From: Halorientalis litorea
GTDB taxonomy: Archaea > Halobacteriota > Halobacteria > Halobacteriales > Haloarculaceae
Direction of reading: 5' to 3'
Length of the DNA stretch: 64,000 nt
Assembly: GCF_023028225.1 (NCBI RefSeq)
Contig: NZ_CP095482.1
Span: 1,674,001 to 1,738,000 of the forward strand
Shown here piece by piece: positions 17,259 to 26,076 of the stretch. The notes beneath the pieces were generated by a model that saw only the letters and a list, made by a program, of their open reading frames with translations, had not been told where the DNA came from and ran no database searches. The stretch's first letter is position 1. The number at the start of each line of letters is the position of its first letter. Both the position numbers and the translations under genes were made by a program.

Positions 17259-18662
17259 TCAGTGCTCGTCGCGACGCTCGCCGTCGGCCGTCTCGGTCGG
17301 TGTGTTCGCCGCCCCCGCCGTGTCGGGGTCACGCGCGAGTGTGCGAACGTTCTCGCCGACTGCGGTCCCGAACCGCTCGCCCTCTTGCTCGCCGGCCGCC
17401 GCCTTCTCTAGTGCCGAGTCCGGGCCGACCCGCTCGTAGACGACTTCGCCGCGGACGACCGTCAACTCGGGGAACACGCCCTCCATCCCCTCGAAGGGCG
17501 TCCACCCGCACTTCGAGTGGAGGGCGTCGCCGCGAATCTCGCGGGGCCGGTCTGGGTCGACCAGCACGAGGTCGGCGTCCATGCCCTCAGCGATGGTCCC
17601 CTTGTTGGGCACGTCGAATATCTCGGCAGGATTCTTGGCCGTCAGGTCGCGGACGCGCTCGTAGGAGAGTTCCCCCGCCGCGGCCCGTGCCAGCAACAGC
17701 GGGAGGGCCGTCTCGACGCCGGGGACACCCGAGGGCGCGTCCCAGATGCCCGCGTCTTTCTCCTCGCGGGTGTGGGGAGCGTGGTCCGTGGCGACGATGT
17801 CGACTGTCCCGTCCACGACGCGCTCCCACACCTTGCTCCGCAACCGCTCGCGCCGGAGCGGCGGGTTCATGCGGCCGAACGTCCCCAACTCGTCCAAGTC
17901 ACGCCGCGAGAGGAACATGTGGTGTGGTGCCACTTCACAGGTCATGCCGTGTTCCGTGGCGGCGTCGATGCCCTCGGGGGTGGAGGTGTGGGCGACGTGG
18001 AGGTGGGCCTCGAAGCGGTCGGCGACAGCCCCGGCGGCCCGGACGGCGGCGGCCTCGGCGCGGGCGGTGCGGTAGGCACTCCACGCGTCGGCGTCGTCCC
18101 GCTCTTTCGCGCCGGGTTCGAACTCCGTGGCGTCCTCGGCGTGGACCGTGACGACGGTGTTCTGCCGAGCGGCGGTCTTGACCGCGCTGGCGAACAGGTC
18201 CACGTCGATGCCCATCTCGCCGGTCGAGTCCGCGAGGAACACCTCGCCGAGCGCGAACATCGGCCGCTGGAAGAGCGCGCTGGGAACCCACTCCGCGGTG
18301 ACGCCGCCGTTGATACCGTAGTCGACCAGCGATGCCCCGGCGAGGTCTGCCTTCTCGTCGAAGGCCGGGCCGTCGACCGTCGGCGGGTCGGTGTTCGGCT
18401 GGTCGACGACGGTGGTAACGCCGCCCGCCGCGGCCGACGCGCTCCCCGTCTCCCACGTCTCCTTGTGGGCAAAGCCCGGTTCGCGGAAGTGGACGTGGGT
18501 GTCTATCATCCCCGGCATGAGCCGCAGTCCCGTGGCGTCGATGAAGCGGGCGTCGGCCCGGTCGGGCATCGGCAGGTCCTCGCCGACGGCCGCTATCTCC
18601 TCGTCCACGACGCGCACGTCGCGGACGCGGCCGTCCGGGAGGGTCGCGTTCCGAATGAGCAT
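17259..18662 (-). CDS. pyrC: Dihydroorotase (amidohydrolase superfamily)
   Basis: 467 residues. The metal-binding DTHVHFREPG opens the barrel at about residue 53, followed by VTVHAEDA, HVAHTSTPEG and the catalytic-aspartate segment ATDHAPHTREEKD. The C-terminal composite domain includes IAEGMDADLVLVDPD. It catalyses reversible ring closure of carbamoyl aspartate in pyrimidine synthesis. The last 50 residues form an acidic, Ala/Gly-rich extension. An allantoinase-like role cannot be excluded, but nothing nearby supports it. Confidence 0.88.
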   Translation of the reverse strand: MLIRNATLPDGRVRDVRVVDEEIAAVGEDLPMPDRADARFIDATGLRLMPGMIDTHVHFREPGFAHKETWETGSASAAAGGVTTVVDQPNTDPPTVDGPAFDEKADLAGASLVDYGINGGVTAEWVPSALFQRPMFALGEVFLADSTGEMGIDVDLFASAVKTAARQNTVVTVHAEDATEFEPGAKERDDADAWSAYRTARAEAAAVRAAGAVADRFEAHLHVAHTSTPEGIDAATEHGMTCEVAPHHMFLSRRDLDELGTFGRMNPPLRRERLRSKVWERVVDGTVDIVATDHAPHTREEKDAGIWDAPSGVPGVETALPLLLARAAAGELSYERVRDLTAKNPAEIFDVPNKGTIAEGMDADLVLVDPDRPREIRGDALHSKCGWTPFEGMEGVFPELTVVRGEVVYERVGPDSALEKAAAGEQEGERFGTAVGENVRTLARDPDTAGAANTPTETADGERRDEH

Positions 18663-18700
18663 ACACCCTCTCCGTCCCGTGGGGTTCTAAATCTCGGGGA

Positions 18701-19411
18701 CTACTCGCCCGCCCACTCGACGGCGGCGAGGTCGTCGACCCACTCGACGCTCCCCAGCGTGTCCCCGACGAGGGCGTCCTCGACCCGGAGGATGATGGCG
18801 ACCGGGTCGACCTCCCCACCGGCGCGGTCGATACTCCCGACCGACTCGGGGTCGAAGGCCACGCCCAACGCCTCGTACACCGGTTCGAGGACCGCGGCGA
18901 TTGCCTCGTGGCCGTCCACGACGAGGATGCCGGCGACCAGTGCGGCGTCCCCGGTGACCCGCTGGGCGACGCCGACGAGTTTCCCGCCCGTCGCCTGTAG
19001 CGAGTAGCCGCCGGGGCAGAATGCGTCCTCGGGTTCCCCGCGCTCGGCGTCGACGCCGAGTTCCCGCAGGGCGTCCCGCACGTCGACCCGGACGCCCGCG
19101 TAGCGTTCGTCGAGGCCAGTCCGCTCGTCGGCGACAGGTTCGATGCGGGCGAACGCGATGGTGTCGCCGGTGTAGGCGACGGGTCGGCCGCCGACCTGTC
19201 GGTCGTGGACGGCGTACCCGCGCTCTTTGGCCGCCGCAACGGCGGCCTCGTACCCGGCTGCGGTCCGGTCCTGCGGGCCGAACGCGACCTGTCGGTGGGG
19301 TCGCCAGACGCGCACCGCCGACTCGCCCGTCGTTCCCACCCACTCCAGCAGTCGCTGGGTGACCGCTCGGTCGGTGTCGGCGTCCTCGCCGCGGCCACGG
19401 ACCACGCGCAT
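18701..19411 (-). CDS. Lipoate-protein ligase A-family protein
   Basis: 236 residues with the biotin/lipoate transferase fold. The substrate loop reads RQVGGRPVAYTGDTIAF (the RRxxGGGxV position), and the key lysine is in ATGGKLVGVAQRV. Such enzymes attach lipoate or octanoate to 2-oxoacid dehydrogenase or GcvH proteins. The loop departs from the canonical RRxSGGG, so activity on lipoate is likely but not certain. It lies 38 nt upstream of pyrC on the same strand. Confidence 0.85.
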   Translation of the reverse strand: MRVVRGRGEDADTDRAVTQRLLEWVGTTGESAVRVWRPHRQVAFGPQDRTAAGYEAAVAAAKERGYAVHDRQVGGRPVAYTGDTIAFARIEPVADERTGLDERYAGVRVDVRDALRELGVDAERGEPEDAFCPGGYSLQATGGKLVGVAQRVTGDAALVAGILVVDGHEAIAAVLEPVYEALGVAFDPESVGSIDRAGGEVDPVAIILRVEDALVGDTLGSVEWVDDLAAVEWAGE

Positions 19412-19498
19412 ACTCGGGAGAGGGATGTCACCGGATAAGGGCTTGACGGCTCACACCGGGTCGTGAGGTTCAAGCCTGCACTCGCCCAACGTCGGACG

Positions 19499-20371
19499 AT
19501 GGCAGTTCGCCTCTCGGCCGACGTACTCCGTCGGTATCCGCGCTTTTCCCTCTACAACTCGCCGTACACGGCCCACGACGCGGGGGCGGCGGTCGACCTC
19601 TACCCGGAACCACACGACGAGGCGTCCCACGTCGGCACCCCCGCACCGTCCCCGGTCGCCGGGGAGGTACTCGACACCCGGACCGTGGACGCGCCGCCCA
19701 AGCCCTACGCCGCCGACCACGACCACCTGATACTACTCGACACCGGCGAGTCCGTCGCGCGCATCCTCCACGTCGACCCCGCCGTCGCGTCGGGCGACAG
19801 CGTGAGCATCGGGGACTCGCTGGGGTCGCTCGCACGCTCCGGGTTCTTCGCGCCGTGGGTCGACGACCACCTTCACCTCGGGTTCCGGGCGGCCGACGCG
19901 AACCCGTACCGCGCCTCGGGGTCCGTCCGGATGACACTCGACCCGGCACTCGACCTCCGACCGGTCGGATGGGACGGGACCGGGACTGTCGTCGAGACGG
20001 GCGAGACGTACGCCGTCCTCGACGCGCCGACCCACCCTGCACCCGGCGACTGCTTCGCCGGCCTCGACGGCGGCGGGTGCGTCCTCGACGGCGGCCTCCC
20101 CCACTACGACGGGGGCGGCGCGCTCGGCGGCCCGGACGGTCCGGTGTCCCTCTTGGACACCCGCGTCGGCGTCGCCGAGGACCGAACCGTGTCGTGGACC
20201 GACCCGACTGTTCGGGTGCGGCGGGGGTCGCCGGACTCGGACGGACCCGCCGGCGACCCGATTACCGGCCTCTCGCTGTTCTGTGGGCGCGAGACAGTGG
20301 GCGTGAAACTGGTCTGTCCGGACCACGGTTTCGCGGTCGGGGACCGGGTGACCGTAATAATCGACCACTGA
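19499..20371 (+). CDS. LytM/M23-like fold protein, probably inactive peptidase
   Basis: 290 residues from the ATG at 19499. The order YNSPYTAHDAGAAVDLYPEP, then SPVAGEVLDTRTV, then ILHVDPAVASGDSVSIGDSLGS, then DDHLHLGFR matches the strands and turns of the M23/lysostaphin fold. The HxH pair is present (HLHLG), but the first zinc motif is degenerate: Ala-Gly precedes VD, with the nearest His displaced. Archaea lack murein, so this is probably a recruited, non-peptidase fold. The C-terminal 150 residues are unassigned. The fold assignment is mine and not confirmed by search. Confidence 0.7.
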   Translation: MAVRLSADVLRRYPRFSLYNSPYTAHDAGAAVDLYPEPHDEASHVGTPAPSPVAGEVLDTRTVDAPPKPYAADHDHLILLDTGESVARILHVDPAVASGDSVSIGDSLGSLARSGFFAPWVDDHLHLGFRAADANPYRASGSVRMTLDPALDLRPVGWDGTGTVVETGETYAVLDAPTHPAPGDCFAGLDGGGCVLDGGLPHYDGGGALGGPDGPVSLLDTRVGVAEDRTVSWTDPTVRVRRGSPDSDGPAGDPITGLSLFCGRETVGVKLVCPDHGFAVGDRVTVIIDH

Positions 20372-20464
20372 ATTGCTAACACGCGACAAGTAGTCTCGCA
20401 CTAATTTACACGCTCGTGTGAATGAACCAACAAACAAAAGACCGTGCTGACGGTACGCTATTAC

Positions 20465-20914
20465 ATGGCAAAGGACTTGCCGGAGGGTGCACCGGTGATG
20501 CTCCGAATGTCCGTCGAGCGCGAGAAGGGCTATCTCTCGCGGTTGGACGTCCATATGGAGGACCTGCAGTACGGTGGCGCGACGCTGGTGATTCCGTTCG
20601 ACGAGTCGCTGACCGACGACGAACGCGACCCGCCGACCGTCCACAACGGCATCGCGGCGACGCTGTTGGAACAGGCCGCGGAACTCGCCATCAGGACGAC
20701 GATGCCGGACCCGGTCAACGACACGGTCGAACCGCTGAGTCTCGACATCAACTTCCTCTACGACGCGGTGTACGACCTCACTGCGACTGCGGAAGTCGTC
20801 GACACGCACGATACCAGTGCCGTCGCCTCGGTGACCGTCGAGAGCAAGACGCCCGAGGGCAACGTCGAACCGATGGCCACCGGGCAGGGTGTCTTCCGCG
20901 CCGAAACGGACTAG
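20465..20914 (+). CDS. PaaI-type thioesterase (hotdog fold)
   Basis: 149 residues from the ATG at 20465 (a GTG at 20444 would add seven). The segment PPTVHNGIAATLLEQAAELAIRT matches the catalytic helix of PaaI/4HBT thioesterases (HxGxxxxLxE), and LSLDINFLYDAVYDLTATAEVV is the following strand pair. It probably hydrolyses an acyl-CoA; the substrate is unknown. It is convergent with and overlaps the isochorismatase gene by 4 nt. Confidence 0.85.
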   Translation: MAKDLPEGAPVMLRMSVEREKGYLSRLDVHMEDLQYGGATLVIPFDESLTDDERDPPTVHNGIAATLLEQAAELAIRTTMPDPVNDTVEPLSLDINFLYDAVYDLTATAEVVDTHDTSAVASVTVESKTPEGNVEPMATGQGVFRAETD

Positions 20915-21480
20915 AACTGCACCGCCTCGCGAGCCGTCACCTCGCCGAACAGCCAGTCGGCGTGGTCCAGCGCGTACTCGCGGTGGGCCTCCTCGATGTA
21001 GCCGATTGCGTCCTCGACCAACACCGGACGGTAGTCACGGAGGCCGGCACTGCCCGCGGTGTGCAGGACACAGACGTTCGCCAACGTCCCGCAGATGACC
21101 AAATCGTCGATACCGCGGGCCGACAGCCACCCGTCGAGTTCCGTCCCGTGGAAGGCGTCGTAGGTGTGTTTCTCGACCACGTGGTCGTCCTCGCCGACCG
21201 GCAGGTCTGCGACCAGTTCGGCCTCCCAGGACCCCTCCGTGACGTGTTCGCCCCACCGCTCGAACTCGTCGTAGTAGTGGGCGTCCTCGAACTGCTCGGG
21301 CGGGTGTACGTCGCGGGTGTAGACGACCCGCACACCGGCATCGTGTGCCCGCTCGACGAGACTCACCACCGGGTCGATTGCCGCCTCGCTCTCGGGTGCG
21401 TAGAGGCTCCCGTCGGGGTGACAGAAGCCGTTCTGCATGTCCACGACGACGACTGCGGTGCTGTCGGTGTCGAACTCCAT
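20911..21480 (-). CDS. pncA: Isochorismatase-family hydrolase, probably nicotinamidase
   Basis: 189 residues. The catalytic Asp is in VVDMQNGFCHPDG, the Lys in VVEKHTYDAFHGTEL, and the Cys in CGTLANVCVLHTA, so the Asp-Lys-Cys triad is complete. Nicotinamidase is the most likely activity, because a nicotinate phosphoribosyltransferase lies 1.5 kb away and the two act in sequence in NAD salvage. The family is broad, however, and isochorismatase or other amidase activity is possible. A longer upstream frame exists, but the MEFDTDSTAVVVVD start is the natural one. Confidence 0.85.
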   Translation of the reverse strand: MEFDTDSTAVVVVDMQNGFCHPDGSLYAPESEAAIDPVVSLVERAHDAGVRVVYTRDVHPPEQFEDAHYYDEFERWGEHVTEGSWEAELVADLPVGEDDHVVEKHTYDAFHGTELDGWLSARGIDDLVICGTLANVCVLHTAGSAGLRDYRPVLVEDAIGYIEEAHREYALDHADWLFGEVTAREAVQF

Positions 21481-21571
21481 GCCTGCGTGTAGACGACGCA
21501 CTCGAAAAACCGTTTCCCGGCGGCCGGACACATGCGCGGGGCTTTTGGCCGCGCGGGCCGTGGCTCGTGGT

Positions 21572-23008
21572 ATGCGATTGGTCCCGGCCCTCGCACTCGT
21601 CGTCCTCGTCGCCCTCGCGGGGTGTAACCTCCCCGCAGGCATCGGCGGTACCGACCCCGGTGCGGACGAGGGCGAGGGTGCCACCCTGCCGGACCCGGAA
21701 ACCGACCGGGTTGGCTGGGAGAACGGCTACTGGCACAACGAGACGCTCGACGTGACCAACGAGGACGGCCTCGCCGCCGACGAACGCGAGGCAGTCGTTG
21801 CCCGTGCGATGGCCCGCGTCGAGTACGTCCGGGACGCCGAGTTCGAGGAGACGGTCCCCGTCGACATCATCTCTCGCGCGGAGTTCCGCGAGCGCGGCGA
21901 CTCGAACCACTCCGCGGCGTTCCGAACCTTCGACAACGCGAAGTTCGAGGCACTAATGTTGATCGGCGAGGACACCGACTCGCTCGCGGTCCAAGAGGGC
22001 AACAGCGGGTCGAACGTCCTCGGCTTCTACGCTCCGGGCAACGACTCCATCAAAATCGTCGCCGAGTCCGACAGCCCGAGTCTGGACGGCGAGGGAACGC
22101 TGGCACACGAACTCGTCCACGCCTTACAGGACCAGCGACACAACCTCTCCTCGCTCCGCGGCGACACCCGCGACGGCGTCAACGGCCGGAACGGCCTCAT
22201 CGAGGGCGAGGCGAGCGTAGTGCAGGACCGATACACCGCCCGCTGTGGCGGCGCGTGGACCTGTATCGAGAGCAGCGAGGAGAGCCAGTCCGGCGTGGGC
22301 GAGGACTTCCACTGGGGCGTCTACTACCTCAACTTCTTCCCGTACAGCGACGGCCCCGGATTCGTCAGGCATCTGGTCCGGCAGGGTGGATGGGACGCCG
22401 TCGACGCGGCCTTCGAGGACCCGCCCGAGAGTGCCGGGCAGGTCATCTACCCGGCGCGATACACCGACCGCGACCCGCCAGCGAACGTGACCCTCACGGA
22501 CACGGCGACGGGCGAGTGGGCGCGCGTCCGACCCGACCGGGACCGCCCGGACTACGCGGTGTTCGGCCAGTCGGCCCTCACGTCGATGTTCGCCTACACG
22601 CTTCACGACGAGGACCGACAGCCGGTCGTCGACCCGCGCTCGTTCGTCAACGTCGAGGACGGGAGCGTCAACTCCTCGGACCCGTACGACTACGCGCTCG
22701 ACGTGACGAGCGGGTGGGAGGGCGACAGACTCCACGTCTACCAGCGCGACGCCGACACCAACGAGACGGCCTACGTCTGGCGTCTCGAGTGGGACTCGCC
22801 CGGCGAGGCCCGCGAGTTCGCCCGCGGCTACCGCGCCCTGTTGAACTACTGGGGCGCGGAGTCGGCCGGCGGGCAGGCGGACACGTACCGCATCCCCGAG
22901 ACGGACGCCTTCGGGGACGCCTTCCGGGTCGACCGGTCGGGTGCGACGGTGACGATAACGAACGCGCCGACAGTCGGCGACCTGTCGGCCGTCCGGCCCG
23001 AAGCGTAG
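21572..23008 (+). CDS. Hvo_1808-type surface lipoprotein with HExxH motif
   Basis: 478 residues. The N terminus is a lipoprotein signal peptide with lipobox VALAGC at about residue 18, so the protein is probably anchored outside the cell. The motif THELVHALQDQRHN (HExxH) with a later GLIEGEASVVQ (a possible Glu ligand) resembles a gluzincin metallopeptidase site. The remainder is a large extracellular region with several N-glycosylation sequons. I recognise it as the haloarchaeal Hvo_1808 surface-protein type. Proteolytic activity is inference. Confidence 0.85.
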   Translation: MRLVPALALVVLVALAGCNLPAGIGGTDPGADEGEGATLPDPETDRVGWENGYWHNETLDVTNEDGLAADEREAVVARAMARVEYVRDAEFEETVPVDIISRAEFRERGDSNHSAAFRTFDNAKFEALMLIGEDTDSLAVQEGNSGSNVLGFYAPGNDSIKIVAESDSPSLDGEGTLAHELVHALQDQRHNLSSLRGDTRDGVNGRNGLIEGEASVVQDRYTARCGGAWTCIESSEESQSGVGEDFHWGVYYLNFFPYSDGPGFVRHLVRQGGWDAVDAAFEDPPESAGQVIYPARYTDRDPPANVTLTDTATGEWARVRPDRDRPDYAVFGQSALTSMFAYTLHDEDRQPVVDPRSFVNVEDGSVNSSDPYDYALDVTSGWEGDRLHVYQRDADTNETAYVWRLEWDSPGEAREFARGYRALLNYWGAESAGGQADTYRIPETDAFGDAFRVDRSGATVTITNAPTVGDLSAVRPEA

Positions 23009-23039
23009 TTTTTTCGGCGCGCCACCGGTAGCGCACGGT

Positions 23040-24191
23040 ATGACTGAGTTCGACATCGTGCCGCCCGAGGCCATCGCGTCGGGGCGGGCTACCGACGCCT
23101 ACTTCGAACGGACGACGGAGACGCTCGCCCACGCCGGGCGGAACCCACACGTCGTCGCGGAGGTCACCGCCGACCAGTTCCCGACCGGCGAGTTCGAGGT
23201 TTTCGGTGGCGTGAAAGACGCCGCCGCACTGCTCTCGGGGCTCGACGTGGACGTGTCCGCGCTCCCCGAGGGGACGGCCTTCGACGGCGGTCCGGTGATG
23301 CGTATCGAGGGCAACTATCGGGCGTTCGGCGTCTACGAAACTGCTCTACTGGGCTTTCTCTCACACGCCTCGGGCATCGCAACGAACGCGATGCGCGCCC
23401 GCCGCGCCGCGCCGGAGACGACGATTGTGAGTTTCGGGGCGCGCCACGTCCACCCGTCCATCGCCGCCGTCGTCGAGCGCAACGCCCTGGTGGGTGGACT
23501 CGACGGCTTCTCGTCGGCCGCGGCCGGCGATGTCCTCGACCGCGAAGCGAGCGGTACGATGCCCCACGCTCTGGTCATCTGCTTCGGCCGGGGCGAGCAG
23601 GAGGCCGCGTGGCGGGCGTTCGACGAGGCCGTCGCGCCCGACGTGCCCCGCGTCACGCTCTGTGACACCTACAGCGACGAGGTGGACGAGGTACTCCGGG
23701 CCGTTGAGGCCGTCCCGGACCTCGACAGCGTCCGCCTCGACACCACCGGGTCCCGCCGGGGTGACTTCCGGCACATCGCCCAAGAGGTCCGCTGGGAACT
23801 CGACGCGCGCGGCCACGAGGATATCGGTATCTTCGTCAGCGGCGGCCTCGGCCCGGCCGAGTTGCGCGAGCTACGCGACGTGGCCGACGGCTTCGGCGTC
23901 GGCGGGTACGTCAGCAACGCCGACCCGGTGGACTTCGCCCTCGACATCGTGGCAGTCGACGGCGAACCGGCCGCAAAGCGTGGCAAACTCTCCGGGGCCA
24001 AGCAGGTGTACCGTACGGCCGACGGCGGCCACCACGTCGCGCTGGCCGACAGCGATGCTCCCACGGACGGCGACCCTCTGCTAGAACCGGTCGTCGAGGA
24101 CGGGACAGTCGTGGCCGACTTCGACATCGACGCCGCGAGCGAGTGGGCGCTGACCGACGCGGCTCGGGTCGGACTCGGCGCGGCCGAGTGA
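23040..24191 (+). CDS. pncB: Nicotinate phosphoribosyltransferase
   Basis: 383 residues. The family core is visible: VFGGVKDAAALLSG near the N terminus, SFGARHVHPSIA with the active-site His, LDTTGSRRGDFRHI and FVSGGLGPAELRELRDVADGFGVGGY (the PRPP/phosphate loop). It makes nicotinate mononucleotide from nicotinate and PRPP in NAD salvage. It starts 31 nt after the lipoprotein gene. The nearby isochorismatase-family gene may supply nicotinate. Confidence 0.93.
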   Translation: MTEFDIVPPEAIASGRATDAYFERTTETLAHAGRNPHVVAEVTADQFPTGEFEVFGGVKDAAALLSGLDVDVSALPEGTAFDGGPVMRIEGNYRAFGVYETALLGFLSHASGIATNAMRARRAAPETTIVSFGARHVHPSIAAVVERNALVGGLDGFSSAAAGDVLDREASGTMPHALVICFGRGEQEAAWRAFDEAVAPDVPRVTLCDTYSDEVDEVLRAVEAVPDLDSVRLDTTGSRRGDFRHIAQEVRWELDARGHEDIGIFVSGGLGPAELRELRDVADGFGVGGYVSNADPVDFALDIVAVDGEPAAKRGKLSGAKQVYRTADGGHHVALADSDAPTDGDPLLEPVVEDGTVVADFDIDAASEWALTDAARVGLGAAE

Positions 24192-24368
24192 GTGCCCGCC
24201 GCTCGGGGCCACCACGCGACACCGTGCTCGGACCGCCACTGTTCGTCCCGATTAATCCGAGTTAACTGGCGTTAAACCGGCCCGAAAACGCCTGAATCCG
24301 CCGAAATTTGTCTTCGGCGTCGCACCCCTTCAATACCCACTGGCCGTTGGACTCGGGTGGAGGCAACG

Positions 24369-24788
24369 ATGAGAACCAAACTACTCGTCGCGGCAGGACT
24401 CGCCGCGCTCGTGTTGACTGCAGGTACCGCCGCCGCGCTCCCGGGGAACGCCCCCGTGGACGTTGGCGCGAACGACGACGCGGCCGACAACGCCGACGAA
24501 CGGGCGGACGCCGCCGATGCCGACGAACGGGCCGACGACGATGCCAACGACACTGACCGCGCGGGCGGCCCCGACGCCGCACCCGTCGAACAGGGTGACC
24601 GCGGCCCGCCGGTGAGCCTGCCCGAGCAGGTGCCCGACCACGTGAGCCAGATTCACGACACCGTTCGGCAGTTCCTGAGCGGCGACCTCTCCGGGTCGCT
24701 CGGTGACGCCATCAGCGACGTGACGCCCGACGACGACGGCAACGAGACGAGCGGTACCGAGACGAGCGGCAACGCAACCGCCGCGTAA
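24369..24788 (+). CDS. Secreted acidic low-complexity protein
   Basis: 139 residues. A Sec signal peptide (MRTKLLVAAGLAALVLTAGTAAA) is followed by a mature part dominated by Asp, Ala, Asn and Glu with repeats of DERADAAD type and no globular domain except a short helix (PEQVPDHVSQIHDTVRQFL). The function is unknown. TATA-like TTCAATACCC lies about 30 nt upstream of the ATG. The 177 nt before it carry no other gene. Confidence 0.7.
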   Translation: MRTKLLVAAGLAALVLTAGTAAALPGNAPVDVGANDDAADNADERADAADADERADDDANDTDRAGGPDAAPVEQGDRGPPVSLPEQVPDHVSQIHDTVRQFLSGDLSGSLGDAISDVTPDDDGNETSGTETSGNATAA

Positions 24789-24897
24789 CGCGGTTCCCGC
24801 TGGCGCGCCCGGCACTCTGTTTCTTCGGCCCGCCGCCCCGAGAGCGGCGGTGCCGTCGCTCACCGGTCCGGTCCACAGAGAGAGACTGCTGGGTCGG

Positions 24898-25500
24898 TTA
24901 CGTGCGTTCCTGAATCGTGCCGCCCGGTTCGCGCTCCTCGAAGACGCGGCCCTCGAACAGCGTGACCATCGTGTCCTCGTCCTCCCACGCCGTCGGTGCG
25001 AGGCCGGCCGTCCGGCTCACTCGGTCGAGGTACTCGCGGGCACTCCAGCCGTTCTCGACGGGGACGGTCGGGTAGAGCCACCCACTCTTGGCACCGCGTT
25101 CGACCGCGACGCCGTGTGTCCCGAGTTCGAGGTCGGCGAGCGGGTCGTCGGTCAGCACGACGTTCCCGACGATACAGACCGACACCCGGAGCGAGTCGAG
25201 TTCCGCGGCGTCGACGACCGAGCCACAGGAGTCCTCGCTCGCGGCACCGATGGCGGCGTCCACCAGTGCCTCGCCGAGGTGGTCGCTCCACTCGTAACTC
25301 CCCGCACAGCCGCGGAGACGGCCGCGGCCACGGTCTTTCTCCAACCGGACGAACGCACCCGTTCGGGTGTAGAACGCCTCGCGCATACTGCCCAGTTGCT
25401 CGCGTGCTCCGTTCGCCACGAACGACGTCACGGCGTTCCGTGCCAGTTCGACGGCGTGCTGTCCGTCCGCTGGCGTGAGTTCGCCCATTGCCCCTGCCAT
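24898..25500 (-). CDS. AMMECR1-domain protein
   Basis: 200 residues from the ATG at 25500. The AMMECR1 signature RGRLRGCAGSYEW is clear, with SREAF-type YTRTGAFVRL before it and GWLYPTVPVENGWSAREYLDRVSRTAGL after. The biochemical function of the family is not settled. The start at 25500 is preferred over 25539 because a TATA-like AGTATTCAA lies about 27 nt upstream, as in leaderless haloarchaeal genes, and because the extra residues are not conserved-looking. Confidence 0.9.
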   Translation of the reverse strand: MAGAMGELTPADGQHAVELARNAVTSFVANGAREQLGSMREAFYTRTGAFVRLEKDRGRGRLRGCAGSYEWSDHLGEALVDAAIGAASEDSCGSVVDAAELDSLRVSVCIVGNVVLTDDPLADLELGTHGVAVERGAKSGWLYPTVPVENGWSAREYLDRVSRTAGLAPTAWEDEDTMVTLFEGRVFEEREPGGTIQERT

Positions 25501-25630
25501 TGTACCGTCTATGTGGACCAGCCGTTTGAATACTTTCATTTCTCGCCCCTGAACGTGAACATCTCACGACCCACGACCGCTGGGAGCCACCCCGACCGAA
25601 CGGCTTAATCCGGGTCACCGAGTAGAGCTA

Positions 25631-26020
25631 GCCGGCAGAGGGAGCCCGGCCCCCGTGGGCACTCCGTGTGCGGGTCGGCGGCCGACGCCGTCCCCGCCGT
25701 CGGAGACCACGCCCATGAGGAAAGTCCCCCCACCGTCCGGGCAGGTGACCGGGCGCAAGCCCGGAGCGGAAGACCGCTGGCACTGGAACAGAAACGATAC
25801 CGCTTCGCGGAAGCGATGAGGCGTGCGAACCCGAACCGCAAGGGACGGGGAGTTGACCCGCCGAGCGCGTGGTGGTCCTGCCATCACACGAACCGCGGAG
25901 AACGGATGGAACGGCGAATCCTCACTGGTGCAAGTCCGCGCAGTCTGGTAGCCCGGACACCCGCGCGGACGCTCAGCCGAATGCCGGGCCGAACAGAAGG
26001 GGGCTTACTCCCCTCAGCCA
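25631..26020 (+). ncRNA. rnpB: RNase P RNA (archaeal type)
   Basis: The universally conserved core is present: CATGAGGAAAGTCC (25713-25727 region) and, near the 3' end, CGAACAGAAGGGGGCTTACT. GGCAGAGGGA at the 5' end pairs with CTCCCCTCAGCC at the 3' end to close P1. GGTGCAAGTCCGCGCAGTCTGG in the specificity part and the many G+C-rich helices fit an archaeal type A RNA of about 390 nt. The exact ends are estimates. It removes 5' leaders from pre-tRNAs. Confidence 0.95.
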
Positions 26021-26076
26021 CGTTCCCACGACGAGCGGCCGCGCCGCCGATAAGAAAACCAGTCGAGACCCGTCTC

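Noticed and set aside
17517-19007. Long plus-strand frame of 496 codons opposite pyrC
   Set aside because: Antisense shadow caused by high third-position G+C; pyrC motifs are on the other strand.
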